64,000 nucleotides of DNA, taken from Mesorhizobium sp. WSM2240 (GTDB lineage: Bacteria; Pseudomonadota; Alphaproteobacteria; Rhizobiales; Rhizobiaceae). The notes under the pieces were generated by a model that searched no databases, had not been told where the DNA came from, and was given only the letters and a program-made list of their open reading frames with translations. The position numbers and the translations under genes were made by a program. Positions 44,221 through 52,450 of the stretch are shown in pieces. The stretch lies in NCBI RefSeq assembly GCF_040438645.1, contig NZ_CP159253.1, positions 3,410,001-3,474,000 of the forward strand, written 5' to 3'. How positions within the stretch are numbered: the stretch's first letter is position 1; the number at the start of each line of letters is the position of its first letter.

Positions 44221-45144
44221 CTATGCCGCCGCGAAGCCTTCAGCCGCAACTGTCGTGTCATGAGCGCGGATGCCGATCATGTGGCAGATCGCCACGACGA
44301 GGTCGGCACGGTTCATCGTATAGAAATGGAAGTCGCTCACGCCGCGTTCGACCAGGTCCATCACCTGCTCGGCAGCAACCGCCGAGGCAACCAGCGCATG
44401 CGTCTGCGGATCATCGTCCAGCCCTTCGAAGCGCTCCGCCAGCCAGGCCGGGACATGAGCCCCCGCCCTTGACGAAAAGTTCGCCACCTGCCGGAAACTA
44501 TGGACCGGCTGGATACCCGGCACTATGGGGATATAGATGCCGGCCCGACGTACCCGCTCGACATAGCGTTCGTAGATATCGTTGTCGAAGAAGAACTGAG
44601 TGATCGCGCGCGTCGCGCCATTGTCGACCTTGCGCTTCAGCATCTCGATGTCCGTCGCGAAGTCCGGGCTCTCCGGATGTTTCTCGGGATAGGCCGCGAC
44701 GGAAATGTCGAAATCGGAGATCGCCCGCAGGCCCGCCACCAGTTCGGCGCCGTTCTCGTACCCTCCCGGATAGGGAGTATACGCCTGGCCGACGCCGGCC
44801 GCCGGGTCGCCGCGCAGGGCGACGAAGCGTTTGATGCCGAGCGCATCATATTCGCGGATGACTGCATCCACCTCCTCTCTTGAGGCGCCGACGCAGGTCA
44901 GATGCGCCGCTGCCGGAATGCTCGTCTCGGTCAGGATGCGCTTGACCGTGCGGGCGGTGCGCTCACGTGTCGATCCGCCGGCGCCATAGGTCACCGAGAC
45001 GAATTTCGGCTGCAGCGGCTCGAGCCGCGTCACCGTATTCCAGAGCCGCGCCTCCATTTCGTCGGTCTTGGGCGGGAAGAACTCGAACGAGACACGGATC
45101 CTGTCGCCAATGTCGGGGCGGCGCGAAAAGCGGAACTGGTTCAT
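44221..45144 (-). CDS. metF: Methylenetetrahydrofolate reductase MetF
   Basis: FAD enzyme reducing 5,10-methylene-THF to 5-methyl-THF for methionine synthesis. The start at 45144 (MNQFRFSRRPDIGDRIRVSF) shares one base with the stop of the regulator gene. It is 307 residues. Motifs: SFEFFPPKTDEMEARLWNTV, FVSVTYGAGGSTRERTARTV, AAHLTCVGASREEVDAVIRE, IKRFVALRGDPAAG, YPEKHPESPDFATDIEMLKR, ATRAITQFFFDNDIYERYVE and GIYIPIVPGIQPVHSFRQV. It forms an operon with the upstream ArsR-methyltransferase gene, which probably controls it. Confidence 0.96.
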   Translation of the reverse strand: MNQFRFSRRPDIGDRIRVSFEFFPPKTDEMEARLWNTVTRLEPLQPKFVSVTYGAGGSTRERTARTVKRILTETSIPAAAHLTCVGASREEVDAVIREYDALGIKRFVALRGDPAAGVGQAYTPYPGGYENGAELVAGLRAISDFDISVAAYPEKHPESPDFATDIEMLKRKVDNGATRAITQFFFDNDIYERYVERVRRAGIYIPIVPGIQPVHSFRQVANFSSRAGAHVPAWLAERFEGLDDDPQTHALVASAVAAEQVMDLVERGVSDFHFYTMNRADLVVAICHMIGIRAHDTTVAAEGFAAA

Positions 45145-46148
45145 CAGGCGGTTTCCCTCTGCTCGGCGTTTCGCGCCGGGTCGGCAATCAGCATCCGGCG
45201 GTCGCGCCCGAGCCATAGCTTCACGGTAAGCTTCGCCTCGGTTGCGGCGCGTGGTTCGAAATCCAGCGTCTCCTCGAGATCGAGCCCTGCCTCCGCGAAC
45301 CATTCCGCGATCTGGCGGTCGGAAAAGCCGAGCCTGATATGGGCATGCTCCTCGCGCAGGAATTCCAGCGCATGCGGTGCGAAATCGACGATGACCAGTC
45401 TGCCCGACGGCCGCAGCAGGCGCGCCGCTTCGCGGATGCCGGTTGCCGGATCGTCGAGATAGTGAAGAACCTGGTGCATGGTGACCAGATCGAAGGCGTC
45501 GCGCTCGACCGGCGGCGCGAAGATGTCGCCCTGGCGCACCTGTGCGTTCGACACCCCCGCTCTGTCCAGATTGGCGCGGGCGACCGTCAGCATTTCGCGC
45601 GACATGTCGATGCCGACGCCTCGCCTGTATAGCGGCGCGAAAAGCTCCAGCAGCCTGCCAGTGCCGGTGCCGAGATCGAGCATGGCCTGGAACGGCCGTT
45701 TGCCGACGAGCTTCAGCAGCGCCGCCTCGACGGCGCGGTCCGGCGCGTGCAGCGAGCGTATCTGGTCCCAACTCGCGGCGTTGCGGCTGAAATAGGAGGC
45801 CGCGCGCTCCTGACGCTTGCGCTTGACGCTGGCCAGCCGCTCCAGATCGCGCTCGATCTGCGGATCGCCATCATGCACCCGCGACACCAGCCCGTTTACG
45901 AAATCGCGGGCCACGTCGTCGTCCGTCAGCCGGAAAAACGCCCATGAACCTTCCTGGTATCGCTCGATCAGTCCCGCTTCGAGCAACAGCTTGAGATGGC
46001 GCGAAACGCGCGGCTGCGACTGGTTGAGAATCTCGGTCAGGTCCGAAACGGTGAGATCCCCTCGCGAAATCAACGCCAATATCCGCAAACGGCTGGATTC
46101 GGCCGCCGCCTTCAATGTATCAACCATCAGGTCCAGGGTTACGCGCAT
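45144..46148 (-). CDS. ArsR-family regulator fused to a SAM-dependent methyltransferase domain
   Basis: Two-domain protein of 334 residues. Residues about 1-95 are a winged helix: LKAAAESSRLRILALISRGD, then LTEILNQSQPRVSRHLKLLL with the recognition helix, then LIERYQEGSWAFFRLTDDD. Residues about 140-330 are a class I methyltransferase: motif I AMLDLGTGTGRLLELFAPLY, GVGIDMSREMLTVARANLDR, the FDLVTMHQVLHYLDDPATGI stretch, and LRPSGRLVIVDFAPHALEFL. The start ATG at 46148 is taken over a TTG six codons upstream. Its pairing with metF suggests it senses SAM or SAH and represses methionine-cycle genes; whether it still methylates anything is unknown. A palindrome lies 22-42 bases upstream. Confidence 0.9.
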   Translation of the reverse strand: MRVTLDLMVDTLKAAAESSRLRILALISRGDLTVSDLTEILNQSQPRVSRHLKLLLEAGLIERYQEGSWAFFRLTDDDVARDFVNGLVSRVHDGDPQIERDLERLASVKRKRQERAASYFSRNAASWDQIRSLHAPDRAVEAALLKLVGKRPFQAMLDLGTGTGRLLELFAPLYRRGVGIDMSREMLTVARANLDRAGVSNAQVRQGDIFAPPVERDAFDLVTMHQVLHYLDDPATGIREAARLLRPSGRLVIVDFAPHALEFLREEHAHIRLGFSDRQIAEWFAEAGLDLEETLDFEPRAATEAKLTVKLWLGRDRRMLIADPARNAEQRETA

Positions 46149-46170
46149 GACTGTTGATTTATCCAAAAAG

Positions 46171-46190
46171 ACATAAACATATCTTTATGT
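46171..46190. promoter_or_regulatory. Near-palindromic operator upstream of the ArsR-methyltransferase/metF operon
   Basis: ACATAAACATATCTTTATGT: the two 10-base halves are inverted repeats with 9 of 10 matches. It lies in an AT-rich pocket 23-42 bases upstream of the regulator ATG and between that gene and divergent trmO, so it could control both. Confidence 0.65.
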
Positions 46191-46265
46191 GAAAAATGGA
46201 GGCCTTGCAACCGCAATGTCGCGGACGGGCCAGAAAATGACGCGACCGTTTCGGGAGGCGCCGGC

Positions 46266-46775
46266 ATGTTCGAAAAGCGCGACGGCGAGATTGCGCTCGC
46301 CACCGATCCGGCAACGATGCCTCCCAACGGCCATGTCGTGTTCATCGGCCGCATCCGCTCGCCCTGGAAATCGCGTGCCGACTGCCCGAAGAACATGGCC
46401 GCCGCGCGCGAGCGCGGGCTGCCGGCGACCGTCGAGATCGGTGAGGCTTTCCGGCCGGGACTGGAAGGGCTCGGCGGCGCGAGCCATGTCGTCATCCTGT
46501 CCTGGTTTCACCAAGCGCCGCGGAATCTGATTCTCCAGAAACCGCGCCATGCCTCTGAGGCCAAAGGCGTTTTCGCGCTGCGCTCCCCTGCCCGGCCGAA
46601 CCCGGTCGGTCTGCATGTGGCGAAGCTGCTCGCGCTCGATGTTGCGGCCGGCCTGCTGACGCTGGACGCCATCGATGTGCTGGACGGCACGCCGGTGATC
46701 GACATTAAGCCCTATTTCGCGTCGATCGACGCCTTTCCGGACGCCACGATCGCGCGTCGCGAAAGCGGCGAATAA
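46266..46775 (+). CDS. trmO: tRNA (N6-threonylcarbamoyladenosine37-N6)-methyltransferase TrmO
   Basis: TsaA/VirR-like protein of 169 residues that methylates t6A37 of threonine tRNA in E. coli. The fold shows GHVVFIGRIRSPWKSRADCP, a hydrophobic ATVEIGEAFRPGLEGLGGAS, HVVILSWFHQAPRNLIL, GVFALRSPARPNPVGLHVAK and the signature VLDGTPVIDIKPYFASIDAF. The RxPxRPNPxGL motif and DGTPVLDIKPY are the family diagnostic residues. It is divergent from the metF regulator. The next gene starts 2 bases after its stop. Confidence 0.92.
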   Translation: MFEKRDGEIALATDPATMPPNGHVVFIGRIRSPWKSRADCPKNMAAARERGLPATVEIGEAFRPGLEGLGGASHVVILSWFHQAPRNLILQKPRHASEAKGVFALRSPARPNPVGLHVAKLLALDVAAGLLTLDAIDVLDGTPVIDIKPYFASIDAFPDATIARRESGE

Positions 46776-46777
46776 CC

Positions 46778-47083
46778 ATGGCCACCGGACGCCAGCGGGC
46801 GATCGCCAAGGCGCTGACCGCGCTGCTGCCGCTTGCGCCCTATGCCGATACCGAAAAAATCCGCGCCGAGGCCGGCGCCCGGCATTTGAAGACGATGCCG
46901 CCGGCGATCGCCGTGTGGCTGGCGGCCATCGCCCACATTCGCCACGAGCATACCGATTACGAAAAGCTGCTCGCCGAGGGCTATGACCGCGATTCGGCGC
47001 GCTTCTTCGTCGTCGACCAGACCAATGCCGTTCTCACCCGCTGGCGCGCCACGCGCCTGCTCGATCCGGACGAGGAGGAGTAA
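46778..47083 (+). CDS. DUF2293 domain protein
   Basis: 101 residues, function unknown. MATGRQRAIAKALTALLPLA leads into KTMPPAIAVWLAAIAHIRHE and HTDYEKLLAEGYDRDSARFF, ending with FVVDQTNAVLTRWRAT and an acidic tail DEEE; the Tyr/His/Asp-rich middle matches what I recall of DUF2293. It is alpha-helical with no membrane segment or signal peptide. It begins 2 bases after the trmO stop, so it is co-transcribed and may be linked to RNA metabolism by context only. Confidence 0.85.
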   Translation: MATGRQRAIAKALTALLPLAPYADTEKIRAEAGARHLKTMPPAIAVWLAAIAHIRHEHTDYEKLLAEGYDRDSARFFVVDQTNAVLTRWRATRLLDPDEEE

Positions 47084-47102
47084 CCGTGCGTCCTTCGAGG
47101 CT

Positions 47103-47720
47103 TCAGGCCCCGTAGATCCACTGCTCCGGCACCCGCACCGAAACTCCTTCGCCGGACGCGATAATGCCCGGCTTCTCGACCCAGGCGACCAGCCCGCGGA
47201 GGCGTTTCGCTGCCTTGGGAAACAGGAGCGAGCCGGCTTCGATGTCGGGCATGTTGGCGCGCTCGGCGATCTGGCGGCCCGCGACCCGGCACGGGCCGTT
47301 CTGCGCATCCACTTTCAGCGTCGCGCCGCCCTTGAAGAACAGCATTGTGCCCGAAGGCAGCATCGACAGTTGCGGAACGCCGGCGATGAGCAGGTTTGCC
47401 CCGATCCACTCCGGCCTGATTTTGGCAAGCGCCATGCGCTGGGCGACTGTCGCGAGTTCGTCCGGCGCCACGATCGACAATTGCCGCTCGTTGCGCATTT
47501 CGGTGCCGCGCGGATACCAGGGCTCCCGCCCGCCGGACCTGCGCGTATATCCTGCGTGGATATCGCCCTTGATGCCCTGGAAATCGAGCGCCAGTGTCTC
47601 TGTCGCGACCGTCTCGAAATGGTCGGTCGGCGCAACATAGACGCCGGCGACCTTGCCGGCGAGCTTTCTTGCGGGAAGGATTTGCGGCTCACCATTGAGC
47701 GGAGCGAGCAGGTCGAGCAT
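47103..47720 (-). CDS. MOSC domain protein
   Basis: 205 residues; MOSC domains bind sulfur or molybdenum cofactors and occur in sulfurases and the YiiM group. The start at 47720 (MLDLLAPLNGEPQILPARKL) is chosen over a 41-codon extension that lies in the gap after the ketosynthase. The domain runs LALDFQGIKGDIHAGYTRRS, QLSIVAPDELATVAQRMALA, IGANLLIAGVPQLSMLPSGT, and the conserved Cys in LKVDAQNGPCRVAGRQIAER. Its partner is unknown. It is convergent with the DUF2293 gene (19 bases apart). Confidence 0.88.
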   Translation of the reverse strand: MLDLLAPLNGEPQILPARKLAGKVAGVYVAPTDHFETVATETLALDFQGIKGDIHAGYTRRSGGREPWYPRGTEMRNERQLSIVAPDELATVAQRMALAKIRPEWIGANLLIAGVPQLSMLPSGTMLFFKGGATLKVDAQNGPCRVAGRQIAERANMPDIEAGSLLFPKAAKRLRGLVAWVEKPGIIASGEGVSVRVPEQWIYGA

Positions 47721-47839
47721 GGCGGTTTTCCGGTTGCGGATGGCGATAACTGCCGTCGAACGGCCGCCGCGTCCAGCCAAAAAGCCTGATCGGTTCATGA
47801 CAGTCGCTGATGCAATGCAACGCCTTCGCGCTACTACTA

Positions 47840-48961
47840 TCACAGCTTTCTCAACAGCGCGCCGCCGATCGAATACCCCGCGCCGAAGGCGCAGAGCAGG
47901 CCGTAATCGCCCGGCTTCATGTCCTCGTGGTTTTCCTTGAACGCGATGATCGCGCCGGCCGCGGCGGTGTTGCCGAGCCGCTCCAGCACCATCGGCGCGC
48001 GGTCATGGCCGACATCGTGCCCGAAGGAGAGCTTCAGGATCATGGCGTTCATGCGCGCATTGGCCTGATGCAGCCAGAACCGTCTGATGCCGTGCGGTGT
48101 CAGGCCGTGCTCGGCGAGAAAATCGACGATGAAGCGGTGGCCGGCCACCGTCACTTCCTTGAACACCTTGTTGCCGACCTGCTTGATCATGTTGCCGCGC
48201 ATGTCGATCGCGGAAGTGTCCTCCTGCCCGGCCCTGAGCAGAAAGCCGAGATTGGTGCGGATATTGTTGGAGAACTGCGTCCAGCCGCGCGTGTCGAGCA
48301 CCTCGAACTTGCCCGGCCGGGTCTCGCCCTCTTCCAGCGCCTCCACCACCATGGCGGTCGAGGCGTCGCCGAAGATGAAATGCGTCTGCCGGTCGCGGAA
48401 GTTCAGATGCCCGGTGATGATCTCGGGCGTCACCACTAGCACCCGCTTCTGCCCGCCCGCCCGCACCAGGTTCGACGCCACGTGCAGCCCCGCCGCCGCC
48501 GACGAGCAGCCGAGGCCCATGTCGAAGGCCGCGCCCTTGATGCCCAGTGCATTCTGGATCTCGATGCCGATCGCCGGATAGGGCCGCTGGTGATGCGAGG
48601 CCGCGCAGATCACGAGGTCGATATCTTCGGGGCCGAGCCTGGCATCGGCCAGCGCGCGCCGTGCCGACGCCACGCCGAACTCCGCCATCACCGACAATTC
48701 GTCGTCGCCACGCGGCGGGATGCGCGGCGTCATACGCTCCGGGTCGAGAATGCCGTCCAGCACCAGCACGTGGCGCTTCTTCACTCCCGACGCATAGACG
48801 ATGAAGTCGGTGTCGGACTTCGCCAGCTTCTCCTCGCCGGTCCCTTCGCGGCGCGCGTTCTCGGCGTCCACCCAGGTGTTGAAACTGTCGACGAGTTCCT
48901 CATTGGTGATCGAGGCCTCGGGGATGACGACGCCGACGCCGCTGATGATGACGCGATGCAT
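47840..48961 (-). CDS. Beta-ketoacyl-ACP synthase III-like thiolase-fold enzyme
   Basis: 373 residues, about 45 longer than classical FabH. The start at 48961 (MHRVIISGVGVVIPEASITN) gives the standard strand-1 motif. The catalytic triad is visible: Cys in AFDMGLGCSSAAAGLHVASN, His in RRFWLHQANARMNAMILKLS, and Asn in LERLGNTAAAGAIIAFKEN. The extra length lies in the N-terminal third (about residues 28-80, including WVDAENARREGTGEEKLAKS). It would start fatty acid or polyketide chains by condensing an acyl-CoA with malonyl-ACP. The long N-terminal insertion and absence of fab neighbours suggest a special chain. It is followed by a 119-base gap and MOSC. Confidence 0.88.
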   Translation of the reverse strand: MHRVIISGVGVVIPEASITNEELVDSFNTWVDAENARREGTGEEKLAKSDTDFIVYASGVKKRHVLVLDGILDPERMTPRIPPRGDDELSVMAEFGVASARRALADARLGPEDIDLVICAASHHQRPYPAIGIEIQNALGIKGAAFDMGLGCSSAAAGLHVASNLVRAGGQKRVLVVTPEIITGHLNFRDRQTHFIFGDASTAMVVEALEEGETRPGKFEVLDTRGWTQFSNNIRTNLGFLLRAGQEDTSAIDMRGNMIKQVGNKVFKEVTVAGHRFIVDFLAEHGLTPHGIRRFWLHQANARMNAMILKLSFGHDVGHDRAPMVLERLGNTAAAGAIIAFKENHEDMKPGDYGLLCAFGAGYSIGGALLRKL

Positions 48962-49199
48962 GCTGCTAAACGATCCCCGTGCGGTTGCCGCGACCCTGCC
49001 CACGCACGCCCTACAGTTTCGCGGTCTCCCGGTCGACACTTTTGCCGTGTAGCAGTTTACGCCGGCTTAAGCGCCACGACCGCGGTCCTGTCAAGCGCCA
49101 CGCCGATCCTTTCGGCCGACGCCGACGCTTTACGCTCACACTGGCCAGGCGTATCGTCGCTGCGGGCCGGGAAGAGGCAATGCGTCAGGAGGGTTCACG

Positions 49200-49610
49200 A
49201 TGCGCGCGACTTCCATTGTTCCTGCAATTATGTCGATTCTGGGCTTTGCCGCGCCGGCCATGGCGGCCGACGTCTCCTGCAACGGCCTCGTCACCTCGGG
49301 CGACACCATGATCTGCTCCGGCTTCGAGCCGAACTGGGCGGTCGAGTTGAGCTGCGTCGGCGGAACTATGCAGTCCGCCTTCATCGACGCGTTTTCCGGC
49401 GACGGCATCCAGACCACGCCCGGAACAGTGACGTTCTCCTCGCAAGACCCGTGGACCTTCGAGACCAGCCACGGCATCCGCGGCACCATTGCCGCGACGC
49501 CGGGCGGCTGCCGCGACGAGAGCGACGCGGTGCGCGACTACACCTTCACGCCCGCCGCCGTGCCGGGGCTATCGGGGCCGTTCTTCCCGTTCTGCTGCCG
49601 GATGCGGTAA
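49200..49610 (+). CDS. Small secreted Cys-containing protein
   Basis: 136 residues. A strong AGGAGG site lies 9 bases before the ATG. The signal peptide MRATSIVPAIMSILGFAAPA has a cleavage site after AMA. The mature part has CNGLVTSGDTMICSGFEPNW near its N terminus, further Cys in LSCVGG and GGCRDESDAVRDYTF, and ends FFPFCCRMR, so several disulfides are possible. The GFEPNW segment recalls periplasmic COG3650-like lipoproteins, but this is a weak resemblance. It is convergent with ettA (21 bases). The 49-base-rich 5' region and upstream gap 48962-49199 hold no other gene. Confidence 0.75.
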   Translation: MRATSIVPAIMSILGFAAPAMAADVSCNGLVTSGDTMICSGFEPNWAVELSCVGGTMQSAFIDAFSGDGIQTTPGTVTFSSQDPWTFETSHGIRGTIAATPGGCRDESDAVRDYTFTPAAVPGLSGPFFPFCCRMR

Positions 49611-49631
49611 GGCATCCGGCGGCAATTCTGC

Positions 49632-51281
49632 TTATCGCGTCAGCCGCTTATACGTCATCCGGTGCGGGTTGATCGCGTCGGGGCCGAGGCGCCTGATCTT
49701 GTCCTGCTCGTAATCTTCGAAATTGCCCTCGAACCACTCGACATGACTGTCGCCTTCGAAGGCGAGGATGTGCGTCGCCAGACGGTCGAGGAACATGCGG
49801 TCGTGCGAGATGATGACGGCGCAGCCGGCATAGCTTTCCAGCGCGTCTTCCAGCGCGGCCAGCGTTTCGGTATCGAGGTCGTTGGTCGGCTCGTCGAGCA
49901 GCAGCACATTGCCGCCGGTCTTCAGCATCTTGGCGAGGTGCACGCGGTTGCGCTGGCCGCCTGAAAGGTTGCCGACCTTCTGCTGCTGGTCGCCGCCGCG
50001 GAAATTGAACGACGAGCAATAGGCGCGGGTGTTGACGTCGTGCTTGCCGAGCTTGACCACCTCGGCGCCGCCGGAAATCTCCTCCCACACCGTCTTGTTG
50101 GGATCGAGCGCGTCGCGGCTCTGGTCGACATAGCCGAGCTTGACCGTCTCGCCAATGCGGATCGTGCCCTCGTCCGGCGTCTCCTGGCCGGTGATCATGC
50201 GGAACAGCGTCGTCTTGCCGGCGCCGTTCGGGCCGATCACGCCGACAATGCCGCCGGGCGGCAGCTTGAACTCCAGATCCTCGATCAGCAGCCGGTCGCC
50301 ATAGCCCTTCGACAGGTTGGAGACTTCGATCACGACATTGCCGAGCCGCTCGCCATGCGGGATGACGATCTGCGTATCCGACGGACGCCGCTTGTCGGCC
50401 TGCTCCAGCAGATCCTCGAAGGCCTTGATGCGGGCCTTTGATTTGGTCTGGCGCGCCTTGGGGCTGGAGGCGATCCACTCGCGCTCGCGGCTGATGGCGC
50501 GCTGGCGCGCGTCGTCCTCGCGGCCTTCCTGCTTGAGACGCTTGGCCTTGGCTTCGAGATAGGCGGTGTAGTTGCCCTCGTAGGGAATGCCGCGGCCGCG
50601 GTCGAGCTCCAGGATCCAGCCGGTGACATTGTCGAGGAAGTAGCGGTCGTGGGTGATGATCATCACCGCGCCCTTGTAGGCGCGCAGGTGTTTTTCCAGC
50701 CAGGCCGTGGTTTCGGCATCGAGATGGTTGGTTGGCTCGTCGAGCAGCAGAAGGTCGGGCTCCCGCAGCAGCAACTGGCACAGCGCCACGCGGCGGCGCT
50801 CGCCGCCCGAAAGTTTGGTCACATCCGCGTCCTTCGCCGGGCAGCCCAGCGCTTCCATCGCCATCTCGACCTGCTGTTCGAGATCCCACAGGTTCAGCCG
50901 GTCCATCTCGTCCTGGAGCTTGGCCGACTCGTCGGCGGTCTCGTCGGAATAGTTCATCATCAGCTCATTGTAGCGCTCGATGATGGCCGTCTTCTTGGCC
51001 ACGCCTTCCATGACGTTGCCGAACACGTTGAGCGCCGGGTCGAGCTCCGGCTCCTGCGCCAGGTAGCCGACGGTCGCGCCCTCGGCGAGCCAGGCCTCGC
51101 CGCTCCATTCCTTGTCGATGCCGGCCATGATCTTGAGCACGGTCGATTTGCCGGCGCCGTTCGGGCCGAGAATGCCGATCTTGGCGTCGGGATAGAAGGA
51201 GATGTTGAGGTTCTCGAGAACCTTTTTCGTGCCGTATGCCTTGGTCAGGTCGGCCATGTGATAGATGAACTGGCGTGCCAC
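49632..51281 (-). CDS. ettA: Energy-dependent translational throttle protein EttA (ABC-F)
   Basis: ABC-F ATPase of 549 residues that binds the ribosomal E site and gates the first elongation cycle according to ATP/ADP. Two ABC domains lack membrane parts. Domain 1 has Walker A GILGPNGAGKSTVLKIMAGI, signature KLSGGERRRVALCQLLL and Walker B LLLLDEPTNHLDAETTAWLE. The arm and linker follow (HDRYFLDNVTGWILELDRGR). Domain 2 has GVIGPNGAGKTTLFRMITGQ, NLSGGQRNRVHLAKML and VLLLDEPTNDLDTETLAALE. The N-terminal FIYHMADLTKAYGTKKVLEN is the EttA form. Confidence 0.96.
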   Translation of the reverse strand: MARQFIYHMADLTKAYGTKKVLENLNISFYPDAKIGILGPNGAGKSTVLKIMAGIDKEWSGEAWLAEGATVGYLAQEPELDPALNVFGNVMEGVAKKTAIIERYNELMMNYSDETADESAKLQDEMDRLNLWDLEQQVEMAMEALGCPAKDADVTKLSGGERRRVALCQLLLREPDLLLLDEPTNHLDAETTAWLEKHLRAYKGAVMIITHDRYFLDNVTGWILELDRGRGIPYEGNYTAYLEAKAKRLKQEGREDDARQRAISREREWIASSPKARQTKSKARIKAFEDLLEQADKRRPSDTQIVIPHGERLGNVVIEVSNLSKGYGDRLLIEDLEFKLPPGGIVGVIGPNGAGKTTLFRMITGQETPDEGTIRIGETVKLGYVDQSRDALDPNKTVWEEISGGAEVVKLGKHDVNTRAYCSSFNFRGGDQQQKVGNLSGGQRNRVHLAKMLKTGGNVLLLDEPTNDLDTETLAALEDALESYAGCAVIISHDRMFLDRLATHILAFEGDSHVEWFEGNFEDYEQDKIRRLGPDAINPHRMTYKRLTR

Positions 51282-51388
51282 GCGCGCTTATCCTGTAATC
51301 TGTTGAGGAGAGTTGGGCGCTATGTAAGCGAAGCGGCCCGCAACGGCAATGCTTTCGCGGCGGTTGGGTCGCCTTGCCGCGCCGCCGC

Positions 51389-52450
51389 TCACGCCGGCCC
51401 TATCACCTCCCCGATCAGCTTGCCCGGCCGCGCCTCGCGCTCCAGTTGCTCGAAGGTGCATTGTCGCGGCGCCTTGTCCGGCCGCCAGCGCAACAGCTTG
51501 GTGCCGTGGCGGAAGCGGTCGCCGGTGACGTGGTCGTAGCGCACCTCGACCACCAGTTCCGGCCTCAGCTTTTCCCATTGCGCCGAGCGCTCTGTCGACC
51601 AGCGGCTCGGCCCGCCCGGTGCGCGGCCGGTGAAGCCGGACCCGCCCTTCAGCGCCTCCAGCTTCTCCGTCAACTCATGCCGCTCCGCATCGTAGATCGT
51701 CGAGGTGAAGCCGACATGGTGGAGTAGGCCGTCATCGTTATAAAGCCCGAGCAGCAGCGAGCCGACGAGCGTGCTTGCCGAGCCGTAGCGGAAGCCGCCG
51801 ACCACGCAATCCGCCGAGCGCAGCCGCTTGACCTTCAGCATTGCACGCTCGCCGCTCTCATAAATCCCGTCGAGCCGCTTGGCGACGACGCCGTCAAGCG
51901 CCCCGCCCGCCCGCGCCAGCCAGGCCGCCGCTTCCTCGCGGTCGCGCGTGAAGGGCGAAAGGCGCAGCCCCGCCGTGTTCGTTATCCGGGCGAAGAAGCT
52001 TTCCAGCTTCGCGCGGCGCACGGTCAGAGCCGCCTTCCCCAGGCTTTCGCCGCCGGGCGCCATCGGCATGTCGAACAGGATGAACATGGCCGGAGTCTCC
52101 CGCGCCAGCTTGCGTATCCGGCTTTCGGCGGGATGGAGCCGCATCTGCAGCGCATCGAAGGACAGCGTGTCGCCTTCGGGAATTGCGAGTTCGCCGTCGA
52201 GCACGAAATCCTCTCCGGGCAGATTTTTGACAGTCTCGACCATCTCCGGAAAATACCGCCCGAGCGGCTTGCCCGATTTGGCGTAGAGCTCGACCTTGCT
52301 GCCCGTCTTGACGGCGAGGCAGCGAAAGCCGTCCCATTTCGGCTCGAACTGCCAGCCCGGTTCGTCCGGCAGTTGGTCGACCTGCTTTGCCTCCATCGGC
52401 TCGATTGGCGACGGTGCGGGCGATGGCCTGATGTCGGCGGTTTCGGGCAT
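51389..52450 (-). CDS. Stand-alone ATP-dependent DNA ligase (LigC-like)
   Basis: 353 residues. The start at 52450 (MPETADIRPSPAPSPIEPME) has AAGGAGC upstream. The adenylation domain contains the catalytic lysine in QFEPKWDGFRCLAVKTGSKV (KxDG), then LPGEDFVLDGELAIPEGDTL, FILFDMPMAPGGESLG and GALDGVVAKRLDGIYESGER (GVVAKR). Motif V is AMLKVKRLRSADCVVGGFRY. The OB-fold follows, with ELVVEVRYDHVTGDRFRHGT near the end. This is the same module as the LigD ligase domain but without polymerase or phosphoesterase parts, i.e. a LigC-type repair ligase acting with Ku elsewhere. No Ku gene is in this window. Upstream is a 698-base non-coding stretch. Confidence 0.92.
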   Translation of the reverse strand: MPETADIRPSPAPSPIEPMEAKQVDQLPDEPGWQFEPKWDGFRCLAVKTGSKVELYAKSGKPLGRYFPEMVETVKNLPGEDFVLDGELAIPEGDTLSFDALQMRLHPAESRIRKLARETPAMFILFDMPMAPGGESLGKAALTVRRAKLESFFARITNTAGLRLSPFTRDREEAAAWLARAGGALDGVVAKRLDGIYESGERAMLKVKRLRSADCVVGGFRYGSASTLVGSLLLGLYNDDGLLHHVGFTSTIYDAERHELTEKLEALKGGSGFTGRAPGGPSRWSTERSAQWEKLRPELVVEVRYDHVTGDRFRHGTKLLRWRPDKAPRQCTFEQLEREARPGKLIGEVIGPA

